Of a stretch of DNA of 64,000 bases, positions 13,401-26,327 are shown piece after piece. Position 1 is the stretch's first letter. Each line of letters begins with the position of its first letter. This DNA is from Paulownia fortunei (lineage: Eukaryota > Streptophyta > Magnoliopsida > Lamiales > Paulowniaceae): contig CM033111.1 in NCBI GenBank assembly GCA_019321725.1, positions 3,906,001 through 3,970,000 on the forward strand. The letters are read 5' to 3'. Made by a program: the position numbers and the translations under genes. The notes under the pieces were generated by a model, which worked only from the letters and a program-made list of their open reading frames with translations, ran no database searches and was not told the origin of the DNA.

Positions 13401-15293
13401 ATAAAATTTTGTAATAGAAGATTTTGTCGGCAACTTTAATATGTAGTTCACTCCATAATCATATTTCGAGGTAACGGTGGTTTAAATACTAATCTTCTTC
13501 ATAAATATTTAGTACCACATTTTGAAAAAGTGATGAACTTTCCATTTCCATTTTGGGGTCAGAAACTGTAAATAGTAATACCTACATGTCAAGTAGGTAA
13601 CTACGACCGAAAAATTAATTTAATTACTTTTGCGTTTGAAAGTATTTGACATAGAAATTAAATAAAATTATATTTAGATGAAATGATTTGAATTTAAAAA
13701 AAAAAAATGTTAAGAATTTCAAATGACTTCTATATAGATAGATTTAAAATTCACCGCATTAATTTACTTGGATAAATAGCTCAAAATGAATGTTAAAGAA
13801 TTTAAAATTTATAATAACTCGAACTTATCTGTCAATAAATTTATTATTGTGGATTTGAAATTTTAATTTTTAAATCCTTTATTTCAAAATAAAATAATAA
13901 TATTTTATCAAGAAAACTCTTCAATTAGCTATATCAGTGTATTTAGTTAACTCTAGAGATGCTTTTGGATTCTATATTTAATCAACAAAATGGGACAAGA
14001 ACAGTTAAACAAACTAAGAAAAATAGAGCATACAACAATCCGCTTATACTCGACTGTGTTTGATTCAATATGAGGAATTTTTTCTAGGGGATCACAAGAA
14101 AGTAAGCACTTCATATATTTTTAATTAGTTAAGAATTTAAGTTTTGTCACGATATTTAAGTTATGATCTCCTTTTATCAGTGAACGATCATCTCATTAAA
14201 ATAAATTCTTTTATTGTCATTCAAGTAAAATTATTGATGCACACACGTGTAGTGTAATTATATATATATATTAGTTGATTCTTAATTTTTCTCTGAGCAA
14301 TTCGAATTTATGATCAATAAAATTTAAGATCGTAAGTTTAATTGTAATATATAATTCGAAATATACCATAAAACATAAATTACAACAGAGTAATCAGATT
14401 CAAGACTCTTGATTTTCATAATAGAGGTAGTACATTTTATTTCCATTAATTTCAGCTGGTTTTCTACATTTAATTAATTCCAAGAAGAAAATCACACATT
14501 TCATAATTTTAGAAACCCTATTCTTAAATAGAATGTTCCCTTTCATGACACATTTTTCGTCATCTGTGTTGAATTATTGTTATTTTTTACCACACTTAAG
14601 GATACTGAATTTTGTGATAAGACATCATTATCGTATTACTAAAGTATCACAATTTATGTGATTAAAAGCTTAATTAAGATTCCATGTCGCTGAAACTTGG
14701 CGAAACAATCTCCATGGGCTGTTGCATGAACTGCAGCTTCTCTTACCTCATCTATTTCACCCTTTTTCTACCAAACACGGGGAAAATTTTCTTGCAACCA
14801 TCGCCAATCAGGATTTGGCATCATCAACAACAGTAGATTCTATTCATTTTTTTTTTTCAATTACATCGACACTTATTAATTAAGGGGGCTGATTTCTGGT
14901 ATGTAGTATTTCTACTTTTTTATGTGATGAATAATTTCTTATATTATGAAAAGTAGAGAGAGAAAATAAAAAGTGACCAAAAAAATAATGAGAATTTAAT
15001 GAAAAAAAATATCTTAGAATAAAGCCACGCCATAGAAACTGGACAGGAGATTGGTGTAATGGTGTTCAATTAGGAAGAACTCAAATATTATAGAGCAAAA
15101 ATGACAAGTTGGCAACATGTTTGTACAATAACATAACTTCTATATGTAAATGGTCTGTCGCTGAAATATACACAAAGGCCCCAACCCTAGAAACCACTCA
15201 TTGCAAAAGGGAAATGGACAAGAGATAGAAAGACTACTGAAAATCCAATAACTGCAATAACTATGATCTAAGATCTGCCATATAAAAATTAGG

Positions 15294-15327
15294 AGGAAAA
15301 AGAAAAAGAAAAAGAAAAAGAAAAAAA
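15294..15327. repeat. Polypurine (GAAAAA)n tract
   Basis: A short GA-rich hexamer repeat 60-90 bp beyond the LBD stop codon, probably in or near its 3' UTR. Confidence 0.85.
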
Positions 15328-15385
15328 CAGGGTGACCTATAGAGTATCTAGATGGCTCCTCCAAAACTGGGTTTTCTGAATTTTG

Positions 15386-16322
15386 TCATTCTTCGCTATC
15401 AGAAATCTCTATCATTGTTGATAGGTAGGTGTGCAGCAGGGGATTCAGGCCCAAGGTCAACTCCAGCCCAATCTCATTGGGGCGAGGTTCCGGTTTGACA
15501 CCCAGACCCGGTTGCTCATCCCGGTTCACCAAGCTTGGCTCCACCGTTTCAACCGAGAATGAGTCGTGACTCGGGGCCCTTTTCAATTCCTCAACAAAAT
15601 CTCTGTGATCTTCGCCGCAGTCCCACCCCGTGATGGTAAACTTCGTTTCTGACTCGATCGAAAACTCGGCAGCCACTGAGTCAACCTGGCTCTTGGCCTG
15701 CGAGGCGGAGCGCTTGACGCGGTTTCGGGTCCTGAAGCGGTAGAGGGAGGCGGCGGAGTCCTTGGAGAGGTGGCGGATATCGCAGCCCTGAAGGGGCAAG
15801 ACAGAGTACTGGCCCTGACCGGCGGTAGAAGAATCATCATCACCGGTGACTTGCTTCATGAGCGGAGCGCCTTCTAGAACCGCTTCTACCGCCGCGTGGC
15901 ACCGCGGCCAATTGCCGGAACACATCAGCCCAACCGACCCGTATAGTGGGTTGATGATCCTTCCACAGGCTTCATACAGCAGTGACCTAAAAAGTTCTGT
16001 TGAAAAAAAAAAAAAAAAGAAAACAAACAACATAATCAGAAACATAAGACTGATCATTTCAAGCTCCAAGAATATGTTCATGTCAGCAGTTCGTATGTAT
16101 TTTTCTGTTCGTGTGTGCATTCACATACATACCAGGGCGCAGATGAGTGGGGCCGGCATTTATGAGGTTGATTAGTCCTGCGCGGCCGTAGAATTTGGCA
16201 AGAAAAAGGGTGGCGTTGGCTTGGGATTCAGGGGATTTGATCCATTGAAGACAGGGTCTGAGGGTGCAATCTTCGCTGCAGCCTTTGCGGAGAACTCTGC
16301 ACCCATTGCAGCTCATTCTCAT
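15386..16322 (-). CDS. LBD: Class II LOB-domain (LBD) transcription factor, two exons
   Basis: On the minus strand exon 1 is 16322-16133 and exon 2 is 15996-15386, separated by a 136-bp intron (GTATGT donor, poly-T then CAACAG acceptor, phase 1). The product is 266 aa. The N-terminus carries the LOB zinc-finger-like block C5-x2-C8-x6-C15-x3-C19. The GAS block follows ([11 protein letters not shown]), and across the junction comes the segment [11 protein letters not shown] typical of class II members. The C-terminus contains LELTLGL, an EAR-type LxLxL motif linked to transcriptional repression. The domain resembles the LBD40/41/42 branch; in Arabidopsis LBD41 is a hypoxia-induced gene and LBD37-39 are nitrogen-responsive repressors, so a repressor role in metabolic or stress responses is inferred. 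The start gives MRMSCNGC, the usual class II N-terminus. A GA/CT tract lies just upstream of the start, at about 16330-16343. Confidence 0.93.
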
Positions 16323-18282
16323 GATTCTAGAGAGAGAGAGAGAATTGAAATTGAGAACACTCGTATATGAAATAAAGGGATGCCGAAGAGGGGAAGAAAG
16401 GGGCATTTATTTGCAAAGACAGAGGACGCACACTGTGAAGGTGTGATGTCATGTTGGGGGTGACCCGCAAAGCTCTTCCTTTGATCCTTTCTATGTTGGG
16501 CTGGAGAGAAATTACTACATGCGGGTGTAAGATGGTACAGCCGTCTCGTGGTTTAATTAATTTATTCGAGTATTTTTCAGATTGAGCTTGAATTTTGTTA
16601 AATTCATTATTGAAACCTTTTTAATAAAAAGAATTAAATATTTCATTATTAATAATAGTAAAAACAATTGATAAGGTTATTAATTCTATTAACAATAAAA
16701 GTGAAAATATCAGTAGTTTTATGTACTAATGACCATTATTAAATAACAATAATAACAATAATATTTTATTGACAAATAATAATGCTAGATAATAAAAATA
16801 ATCGCTATTTAAATATAATAATTTGAAATTATATTTTTATTAAATAATAATAATAATGACAGTAATGTTGATAAGGATGATGGTACAAAAATAATATCAA
16901 TTAAATAATTTAAAAATTCAATTAATTTTAAATATTTTAATTATTTTATTTTTTTTTGTTTAAGTGAATTTGGCCTAAAATAAACTCCACTGTAACTTAA
17001 TATTAATGAAGCAAACTCGAGCTCATTTACACTCTTATTATTTACGAACTAGGGTGGAATCCCTTATTTCTTGATTGACCAAAGTCAACATTTTTGGCAA
17101 GCTAGGATTCAAAAAAGGATCCTATTAGTCGTGAAAAAAGTCATTGAATTAATTCATGTGTAATGCAACAATTATATAAATAGTGGAACTTAAAATTTCG
17201 CCCAAGATTTTGCGATTCATAGTTATTACTCAAAATCATAGTTTTATTAGGAACCTTAGGAGCTTTCATGATTTAATGTATAAGTTTTAGTTGCAGATTA
17301 TTTAACATTTGTTACCATGTTGTATGTACCTTGCAATGAACCCACCTAACCGTACACGTAACATAAATAGGTTTCAAATTTATTTGTATTTTAAGATTCA
17401 ATCTTGTTAAATTTAGATTTCTTGCAATAGCTAAAATGGTTGAAAATATAACTTTACGATGCAATAACTCACCTTTTAACACACATAAAACGATCTAGTA
17501 GATTTTTAGATATGTTTGTGAATGTGGATATTCTAAAAAATGTTAATTTGACTTTATAAGAGGATTATAAATTTAAAATCGTAAAATAGAAAGTCTAAAT
17601 GTCAACTAAATAGAAATTATAAAAATTGGAGGAGAAGTCCGCTAAGTTAACAGACGGGAACCAAGTCAATGAAAAACTGCCAATATCCTCCAACATCATT
17701 TTTTTTTTATTACTTTTAATTTAGATGTGGTAACCATCCAAAATTGTACTATATACTTAGGATTTATTTGAGAACTTTAGCAATTTATTGCTCACTTACA
17801 AGAAAGAATATATTGGATAATAAATCCTATTTTTAATTTCCAATACAATGAATTATCTACTTTAAGTGACTATTTTAATAAATATTACGGGACGGAATTA
17901 AGTAATCCTACACTGGATTATTGTGTAGTGATAATGAAGAGAGTTAAAAATCAGTTTGAAGTTTGGGGGTTCAAAAGTAATTTAGCCCAAGCTGAAGGGT
18001 CGAATTTAAAAAAGAGAACAAGAAATGGACAGCCAAAACGAGCAACGGCCAGGTGTGAGATTCATTGCAATAGATAGATTCCATTCCAAAAATAGGGTAG
18101 GAAAAAAAAGTAGCGCGTGACAGGCACGTGAATGAGCACATCACCCCCGTGCGGCTCGCCACATATGGTCACGGAAAGCAACACCACAGCCTCACGGCGG
18201 TGGCCCCACCCCCCGCCACCTCCCGGTTTCCAGGAGTCTTTCTTTCCACAAAATTATGCGCTTTTTATTTTTCTTTTTCCTA

Positions 18283-18298
18283 CCCCCCCCCCCCCCCC
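18283..18298. repeat. Poly-C homopolymer (C16)
   Basis: Run of 16 C within the GC-richer pocket at 18110-18460. Confidence 0.95.
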
Positions 18299-20303
18299 AC
18301 CCCAAAAAAAGGCCTAATAAACAGGAAAGAAAGAAAAAAAATTGGTAAATAGAAAACCGTGAATGGTTTTAGGGGGTGTTCCCGCCTGTTTTTGCATGGG
18401 ACTGTGGGCGCCCTTAGAGTTGGGCCAGCGGTTTTGCTCCTCCAAACATTGTTGAGATTGTCGATCTTTTTGTTCTTTGCTTACACAGGAATATATTCCT
18501 GTCTACCCGCTTACACATTTACGGAAATGTTCTTCATGAGCAGTTAACTATTATTTATTTATTTAACACTTTGTAATTAATTCCATTGGACTAAATTAAA
18601 GTAAGATAAATTGCATCATCCTTACGATAAATGGCCAATGATGATGGAACGACACACGCTGTGAGGTGGGAGTTTGCTTCATTATCTTATTATTTATGAA
18701 TTCCATGTTTCTTTAAATTGACCAAATAAAAAGGAAAAAGAAAAAGAAAAAAAGTTACATTAGTTGGTCAGATTTTCTCGTGTCTCTAATGCAGGATTTA
18801 TCATCATTTATCCACTGTTTCCTTTATACCAATAACTACTCATTGCAAGCACAATAAATGAGACCTGGAATGGTTTTTTTTATGTCTGTTGAGATTTGGA
18901 GAAAGCAGTGTGGGAATTGCAGTCCATTAAACCTATCATCATCAATGATCATTAAGTTGAAAACATAGTTATCCCTTAACAATCTTAGACAATAAAGTTA
19001 TTCCCTAATCTTAGACATGTTTTTGGACCATTACGAGAGTTACTACAAGTTCAAGTTATGTATTTCCTTCCAAACATTTAATCACAGGGAATAAGTTTTG
19101 AGGTATCGGATTATGTTAGTACGTAGCTTGAGAGACCAAAAAGAAATGCGAGAAGATTATCCACACTTCTTTTGAAGAGACAACACATTTTTAAGGTGTA
19201 GAATGTAATATGTAGTTCTATTACTAGAGATAAATTTGAAATTTTGAATTTAAGGGAGGTACTATTTAACTATTTGAAGGTTAGCACATCCTCAATAAAA
19301 GAGTGGAAGTCGAATATATTAATAATCAAAATTGTTTGGATTTTTATCAAATTTAAAATTTTATTTGAATTTAGTTTAATTATTAATCAAATTAAATTTA
19401 AATAAATTTTAATCGAATCTAACACAAATTAAGATTAAGATTGAGTAAAATAATAAAATACTATGCTGCTCGGATTTCATGTTGAGGAAACTCGAATCGT
19501 TCTTTATAATGTGGGCATTGAAACTATCAAAAATTGGGCCTCTCAAATAGAGAAAACAAATAACGGGTTTTCTGATAGAGCCCATAGTCATAACCATATG
19601 AGGAAAGTATTTGTTGATCGAGCTTTTGTTATTGGTTAACTGTGACCATATTGGTGAAGTTTGTGCAGTCAAACTTTTATTGCTCACTGTGAACAATAAA
19701 TTTTCCTTTTCTTTTTCTCTTTAAAAAGGTAATTTATTTTATTGGTTTTAGTTTAACAAACGTAAATTAACTTATACTTCGTTAAAATTTAAGATTTTTG
19801 AAAATAAAAGGCAAAAAGAAAGCTCATATTTACTATGGAAAATATAATTATGGAGGTCATGCGAAGAAGAGGCTATGGTGGCAAAGGAAAATGGGCCTTC
19901 GAGACATAAACTAACAAAGTGGTCAATGGGCCTTCTACTTAAAACGGACGGCCACGTGGCGTTTAGAGTCAAACATCCCCACATCCACAATATGAGGCCC
20001 ATAATAGAGCAGTGTTTAGGTAAAACAATAGAAAAATACATGAAATTAGTCAGTATAGGTTGGATTAATTAGTCACGGCTCACATCATATTATTGCCAGG
20101 TTTCACAAAAGGTTTTGGATTTATAATCATGGCTTACTTTCTTCAATTTTTAGTAAATTACATATAATCATGCCTCATGGTGAATTTGTTGTGTTTGTCG
20201 CAATTTATTCTTCATTTAAGACCAGTTTTTCAAGATTGCCTAAAACTTTTATCACTTTCAGTCTGTCAAGTGGTAATGAGAACCGTAGTGTGCCTGGGAC
20301 GAG

Positions 20304-20483
20304 ATGACCAATTACGACTATGGTAACAACTGTACTGGAATTGATGAACTCAAGATGGCTTTTGCTGAATTTCAACGAGAGGAATCGATGAAAATTACTA
20401 CTTTGGGAGCCAGCAAAATAGTAACGTTATTTAGGTTCGGGCTCTATCGGTGTTGTGCATCCGATCTAGCCTACCATGTGTAG
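20304..20483 (+). pseudogene. Possible copia-type gag fragment (degenerate)
   Basis: A 59-codon frame encodes a peptide beginning MTNYDYGNNC with ELKMAFAEFQREE further in. Extending the frame upstream adds AWDE directly before the first Met, and a stop precedes that. The order Trp-Asp-Glu, a Cys-containing turn, then a 'FQxxE' helix is reminiscent of the gag region of plant Ty1/copia elements, where a WDEL...C...EFQQRE...FLMGL pattern is common. The hallmark LMGL stretch is missing and no pol sequence is nearby, so this is at best a short relic. The match is from memory of the family pattern, not a search. Confidence 0.3.
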
Positions 20484-21703
20484 AAGCCGTGTATATTATT
20501 GATCATTGGGAAGATATGATTCTTTTACTTTAGTGTTGGTATTTTTTATTTTTTCGAGTATCATTTCTTTAATGAATTGTTGTATTAAAAAAAAATAACT
20601 CGATAAGTTTTGTTCCGGTGGGGAAGTATGATGCAGGACAAGAAGCCGATTTCTTTCCTGATTATTTGGCATGTAAAAAAATCATTATTTTTAATCCCAT
20701 AAGTGTCATGAGTTACACAACACACACAGTTTCTTTGATTCGAAATTTAAGGTTTTAGTCACTTTTGGTCATTTTTCTATTTTTGTTTATTTTTTTCTGG
20801 ACAAATTTTAGTATTTCTTTTATTGTTGTTGAAATAAAACCTTATTAAGTTTAGTTTAAAAGAGACATAATTATTATCTTTCTTGAATAAAATTGGTGTG
20901 TTTTTCGTATCTTAAAAATGAATTCTTTGTCTTTCAAGCTTTGAAGACGAGTTTTCCTAAAATTGACTTGCTCCGTCAAATAAACAATAATCCAGTAAAC
21001 AATTTCAAGCACAAAATTACTTGCTATTTAATTTTCTTCAAACTCCAACATTAAGTACTATAATTACAAGAACAGGTCAAAAATGAAAAAAAAAAAAAAA
21101 AAAAGCTTAATGATATATAGTTAGCAAGCAATGCAAATTGTAATAAAATTGAAGGGGAAGTAAGCATCGAGCGACGAGGAAGAACTGAAATCCAAGAGTA
21201 ATGAGTGGATGTTTGGAGGATTGCATGCAAAAAAAAAAAAAAAGGACAGAGGGGGAGTCAAATTTGATTCCATTCCAAAACACTACCAAACAAAATTCTT
21301 TCCAGGACATTAATCGCTACCTAAAACCTTTTTCAACCTTGTTCCGCCGCACAATGCCTGACATTTTCTAACCTCGATTTCAATGCTCTTTTTACTTTCT
21401 CCTTTTTCCTTCCTCCCTCAAATTCAAAACCAGCATATCAAATTCAGGGTGTGTGTGCCTCCAGGGACTTGTTGCTTGAAACCATATGTATAATATTCAA
21501 ATGATACCTTTCTAAAATTAAAAATAAAATTTAAAAAAAGTGACTTAATACAAAATATTATATACGAGATGGCTTGAATTTGTCTCCAACTCATCTATAT
21601 CTGTCCTCATTCGGACCCTTGACTACGTTGAGTTTGTAGGGAATATGTGATTTTTTGTATGGTTATTTTGAATTTTTTTATTTTTTGGGTGGGGTGTGTG
21701 TGT

Positions 21704-21738
21704 GGGGGGGGGGGGGGTGGGGGGGGGGGGGGGGGAGG
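21704..21738. repeat. G-rich tract (35 bases, one T interruption)
   Basis: Two long G runs separated by a single T, preceded by GGGTGGGG and (GT)n. It has strong G-quadruplex potential on the plus strand. The exact length may be a sequencing or assembly artefact. Confidence 0.9.
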
Positions 21739-23525
21739 AATTAAAGTACATATGTAAAACTCTATCTATTTTAGGATTGTGTTTGAGAAAATTTAGTTAT
21801 ACAAGAAAATTATGTAAAATGTTGTATTTGTACGTGTAATTTCTATCTCATTTTTTATTTTCTCAAGAATTTTATTAATGAAAATATGAATTCTCTTTTT
21901 CCGAATATAAGCATGATTTTTATTAATTAGTAAAGCGAATAAGTAAGGATGAAATACAAAAATTACTCTTGAGATTTGTGTTATTTATAAAAAAAAAATC
22001 CATCTAAGTTTGTAAATTACAAAAATTTCATTGAAATTTGTGTATATTTTACAAATTGTGCTCAATAAAAGAGTAATTATAAAATAAAAATAAATATCAA
22101 ATGGGTATTTATAATACCTTTCTATTAATAATTTTTTGTAATTATGTTAAACTCCAGCAATAATTTTTCCCCAATAAATAAATGAAAAAGTAAAAATCCT
22201 TGAAGCCAAATGGCCCAACAGTGTAGTTTCCTTTTATCTTCTTCTTTTTCCTATTCAATTGCATAAATTAACTTTGAGAATCAAAAAATCTCCCAACACA
22301 GTATCGGTCTCCCCTGTTGTAGGAAGTTGAAAACACTATGATTAAATCAAGTATATGCCCATAATGCCCCTGACACAATCCTGTCACTTTGTTCCCATTC
22401 ACTTCTTGTGTGTTTTGTCTGCACGCTTTTTTGGTGGGAAGAGGACAAGGAGCTGACTGGAAGAGAAAATATATGATTTTCAGGCAAACTTTGGAAGGGC
22501 ACTGAGCTTCATGGTCCAGTGGACCAATTTTTAACTGTTGTATGGAATCACTGTGTCTTGTTTACAAATGATCAGTCTTCTCAATGTAACAGTTGGATGT
22601 CTCCTGTTTGGTGTCCTGTAAAAATTTAAATTAAAAACTATGAAAGTTTCGATGATTATATTGTATTGGTTATGAATCTTTGTTATTTAAGAGTCCACGT
22701 GACACAAATTAGGTTAAACCTGATTGTTATTGTTATAACTACAGTAGCTCTTAAGCAATATATTAGGTTAAACCTAAGGTTGAGAAAGAGTTTGTGACAA
22801 TCATTCCTTTTGAGTTGATGAATCGGTTCACCAATTATTGATGATTTTAGAATCGTTAAGCCTATGTTATGTTTAATAGTATTTAGAATTACTACTAAAA
22901 AAATATATAAAAGAACATTGGTCTATGCGGGTTCTCTCTAATAATTATGATATATATTTTTAGACAATTTAGTTTTGAAATCAAACTTTTTCGTTATTGA
23001 GATAAGTGAATTCTTATAGATCCATCCGGTAATAATTGGAAAGATCATCTCTCTAACAAGACTCAAAACAACCAAATGAATTCAAAAAAAAATCTTTGTA
23101 ATGGCTATATCTACACACATATGAATGATTTGATACAAGAAAAAATTAATTCTTTTTTCGAAATTGCAACTGTCCATTGCAAAAGTTCAATTCTAAGTCC
23201 AATAAATACTCAATATTAATTTTATTTAATTGATGTTTATTTGGTTTGAAATTAGCATCAATGAGGTACTTTTACACCAAGAAACGTAATTTTAGAGTTC
23301 CTTTTTCTTTTTTCAGCCAGTGTGGCGTAACATTTCTTGAGTCGTGTCTGTATAAGTAATGTCGCACATTACTAAAAATTTGAATTACTAAGGTTGCGAA
23401 ACCAAGAGTGGAAAGATCAAAAGTTGATTATAATATGAAAAGGACAAATCAATATACGAACTTAGAGTGAGAAATATGATAACACATGAGACTTACGAAG
23501 CCATTTGGTTGGTTATATATATACG

Positions 23526-23544
23526 TATGTGTGTGTGTGTGTGT
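23526..23544. repeat. (TG)n microsatellite
   Basis: About nine TG units followed by TATG and TATACACACAC, giving a short inverted TG/CA structure. Confidence 0.9.
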
Positions 23545-24774
23545 ATGTGTATATACACACACTGTATACGGTTTCGTTCCTCAACCTGTGTATACAAATA
23601 TGCTTATATATGGCTCGACACTTTTAATCGCTTTATTCCCTTCGCTGTTTATTATTTTTTGGTCTACACACAATTGGCCAAAATTATTCTATGTATGGTT
23701 CAAATATGTTACAGTTCACACGCGTACAAAGAGTCATAATTAACGAAGGCTAGCAGTTTTAAGTCCTAAAAAATGTGTGACAAAACTAATTAATGAGCGT
23801 ACAAAATCTTTTTTGGGGTTAAATGGTATATTAATATTTAACCTTCCAATTTGCACGCCCGCAATGACCTCCATGGGCATTTCTATATATGCCTAAATTG
23901 AACTTAACAAAAGGATTAATTTTAAAAAAAAAAAAGAAAATCAAACATTAGGGATCAATGTGTTAAAATTTTGAACTCCAAAGACAAGCTTAATAAATTC
24001 AAACTTTAGACGATCTGTGCGAATAGAACAGAATTGGAACCTATTTAACAGGCTTGGTTATTTGCACCCCATCAATATAATTAATGCGATTGTATTTCGT
24101 CAATTGTGTTTTTTTTATAAATAAAAAAAGAAGAGGAAAAAAAGGAAGCATCTAGTGTGCAAATGGGTAAACTTTCAGTCCTCGCAAAAGGCACCAGGGA
24201 CAATCCCAGTAAGGCGAGGACATGAACAGGGACACGGACAGTTGCTCTTCTACCCCTCTTAAAAAATAATTGCCTATAATGGATGATTCATCCCTAATAT
24301 TAAATATTATTCTATATTAACAAATTGTGATTTTTAGTATTATTTTCAGCCATTATTAAAAAAAATTATTCAGCGAGAATGCATTTTAGTTAGTGGGATA
24401 AGAAAACTTATAGAGATGAAAATGTATTTCGATGTTTTTGTTGAGAAAAATAAAATTATTAATTTTAAAAGATATTTTTAACTTTAAATGTCTCATCAAT
24501 ATAACAATATTGTCGTCATTAGAAAGTTATTTTTATTTTTAAATATTTTATTAATATTTTTTTTATAATTAATAAAGGTATAATAGGTTATAGGATTATT
24601 TAAATATTAAAAGGAACTATTAGTATTAGTATTTTGAGGAATTAAAATATTATTTTTAAAAATAAAAATAACAAAAAAATAATAAAACAAAATATACCCT
24701 TTTAAATTTCCCTATTGTCCCCCCGCCTGCTTACAAACTGAAATATGTGCAAATTCAAGTGTTCCTTTTCTTCT

Positions 24775-24796
24775 TCTTTTTTTTTTTTTTTTTTTC
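24775..24796. repeat. Poly-T tract
   Basis: Long T run with minor interruption; it creates a spurious poly-Phe open frame. Confidence 0.9.
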
Positions 24797-26018
24797 ATTT
24801 TTTATGTTTATGTGGGTATTCATTTTCAAATTTGAATTCGTCAAAACTTTCCTTGCCTGTTTTCTACCTGCAGTCACCACTAATCCACTTGACAAAATTA
24901 AGACTTCAAAATTTCAAATCTTGAGAACTTATGCTGAAGGGAGCCTGGAGGCGAACAAATTCCAAAATCCGAACTATATATGCCCTATTTACATTTCAAT
25001 ATTCCATCACTCAGAAATGTTTGGCAAGGGGAATGCATTCCCTTCACGGCGAAGCCACATCTTCTTTTGCAGCAAGATGGAGGCAATTAATGCAAAAGAA
25101 ACAAAAGGGTCAAAATTAAACAATTCGAGCAACAGTCAATCCAGACACATCAGGCCCATCAATCCTATATTTTGATGATACTAAGAAGTTTTTCTAAGCT
25201 GCAGTACCACAAATGACTTTTTAATAAAACTATGGAGGACAAAATGACAACTGCACAGAATCTAAACTTACCACTTGTGGAAAAATGAGGTAACTCAACA
25301 AGAATCCAAAAAGTAAAAAAGTTTTACTCCCTCTGTCATAATAGAGAAAGTGAGAAACCACTTTAAGCAATACCAAAAATGCAAACTGTGTCTGAATTCT
25401 CTATAAAGCCATATAATATTTGTTCCTGAGAATGAGTGAGAGAACCCATTAGATTTGCAATCTTCTAAGAAGTCTGATGAAAACCAGTAAGTTTTGCCCT
25501 GATGGTGAAAGAAATTGACTTCTGCATCAGTGCAGTGAAAACACATTAAACCCACCAAACAATACACCACAGACCTCTACCATTACTCTACTTCGTCTTC
25601 TTCCATTTCTGAATTTTTAAAGTTCTATTCTAATTACAAACAGAACCTTTGAAGAAAAGGGTCTGAATATATGACTGGACCGCGTACAAAAACTGGTAAA
25701 AGATTAATTAACCAGGCTAAATTAAAATGATACTATTGTTTACTGTTAACTAATGACAATTAATTAATTCAAGAACTCATCTTTAATATACATCATGATC
25801 GTTCCAATTCTTGATCTCTGAAGCAAAAAGGAGAATCTTGAAATACCAAAATACCCACGGTTTACCCCGTGAATTTAAATACTAGTTAGAACAATAGATG
25901 GAAATACCATCAGTATCAGTACTACAAATATGAGAAAAAACGTGGGTATTTTGGACAAAATCCAACAAAATAATGTAAACCCAAAAATAAATTAACAGTT
26001 GATGAAGTAAGTACTCTA

Positions 26019-26327
26019 CTAATTGTGGAGAGGATCTGGGCAGCTGGGTATTCTCCTTTTGTAATCAAGAAAAGTACCATTGGTTGTACTGTTGAGATCA
26101 GAAACTCTGCCATTGAAATATTCTCTGAAGATTTCTGTTTGATTCTTCCCTGGAGGGGGAGGCTCTATGGAATGAGATTCTTCCTCCACCGCCAACAACC
26201 GTTGTGGAAACATCCTGATTGCCCCTACCTGGCTTTGGCTTGAAACCCAAACATGCACAAGTGAAATTATCAGAAGCACCACCACAGGTGATGAGCAGAA
26301 TGGTCTTTTTCTGTCGGAAAATGACAT
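26019..26327 (-). CDS. CLE: CLE (CLAVATA3/ESR-related) prepropeptide, single exon
   Basis: A 102-aa secreted peptide precursor. Residues about 10-31 form a hydrophobic signal peptide after a short basic start (SFSDRKR). A variable, Pro-containing middle follows. The last 12 residues, RRIPSCPDPLHN (91-102), match the CLE motif R-x-V-P-S-G-P-D-P-L-H-N, ending directly at the stop codon with no tail. Conserved positions R1, P4, S5, P7, D8, P9, L10, H11 and N12 are kept; V3 is Ile and G6 is Cys. CLE peptides are processed from the C-terminus, hydroxylated and sometimes arabinosylated at Pro, and perceived by CLV1/BAM-type leucine-rich receptor kinases to control meristem and vascular cell fate. 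The Ile3 and absent Gly6 recall Arabidopsis CLE43, so a CLE43-like identity is likely but inferred. No intron is needed. A CA/GA microsatellite lies about 260 bp upstream. Confidence 0.88.
   Translation of the reverse strand: MSFSDRKRPFCSSPVVVLLIISLVHVWVSSQSQVGAIRMFPQRLLAVEEESHSIEPPPPGKNQTEIFREYFNGRVSDLNSTTNGTFLDYKRRIPSCPDPLHN

Larger units (their letters stand above)
6530..15385. other. AT-rich intergenic region
   Basis: No gene is supported. Just after the COL stop, about 6590-6610 contains AATAA-type motifs that could serve polyadenylation. The rest is AT-rich DNA with a C19 homopolymer, a (GT)n microsatellite and one probable MITE at 10094-10400. A more GC-balanced patch at 11200-11480 has a short open frame without recognisable homology. 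Nothing else stands out. Confidence 0.6.
16323..26018. other. Intergenic region between LBD and CLE genes
   Basis: No intact gene is supported. It contains a GC-richer pocket at 18110-18460, a short gag-like relic at 20304-20483, a 35-base G-rich tract at 21704-21738 and TG and T microsatellites. The segment 19320-19440 resembles 53040-53290 in its 'aaattttaatcgaatc' blocks, which suggests another small dispersed repeat. The rest is AT-rich with no recognisable content. Confidence 0.6.

Noticed and set aside
23467..23743. Two overlapping frames of about 85-90 codons
   Set aside because: They run through a TG/CA microsatellite and have no conserved features.
24747..25175. 142-codon plus-strand frame
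   Set aside because: Opens with a poly-Phe run from a T homopolymer and then has no domain-like composition; likely chance.
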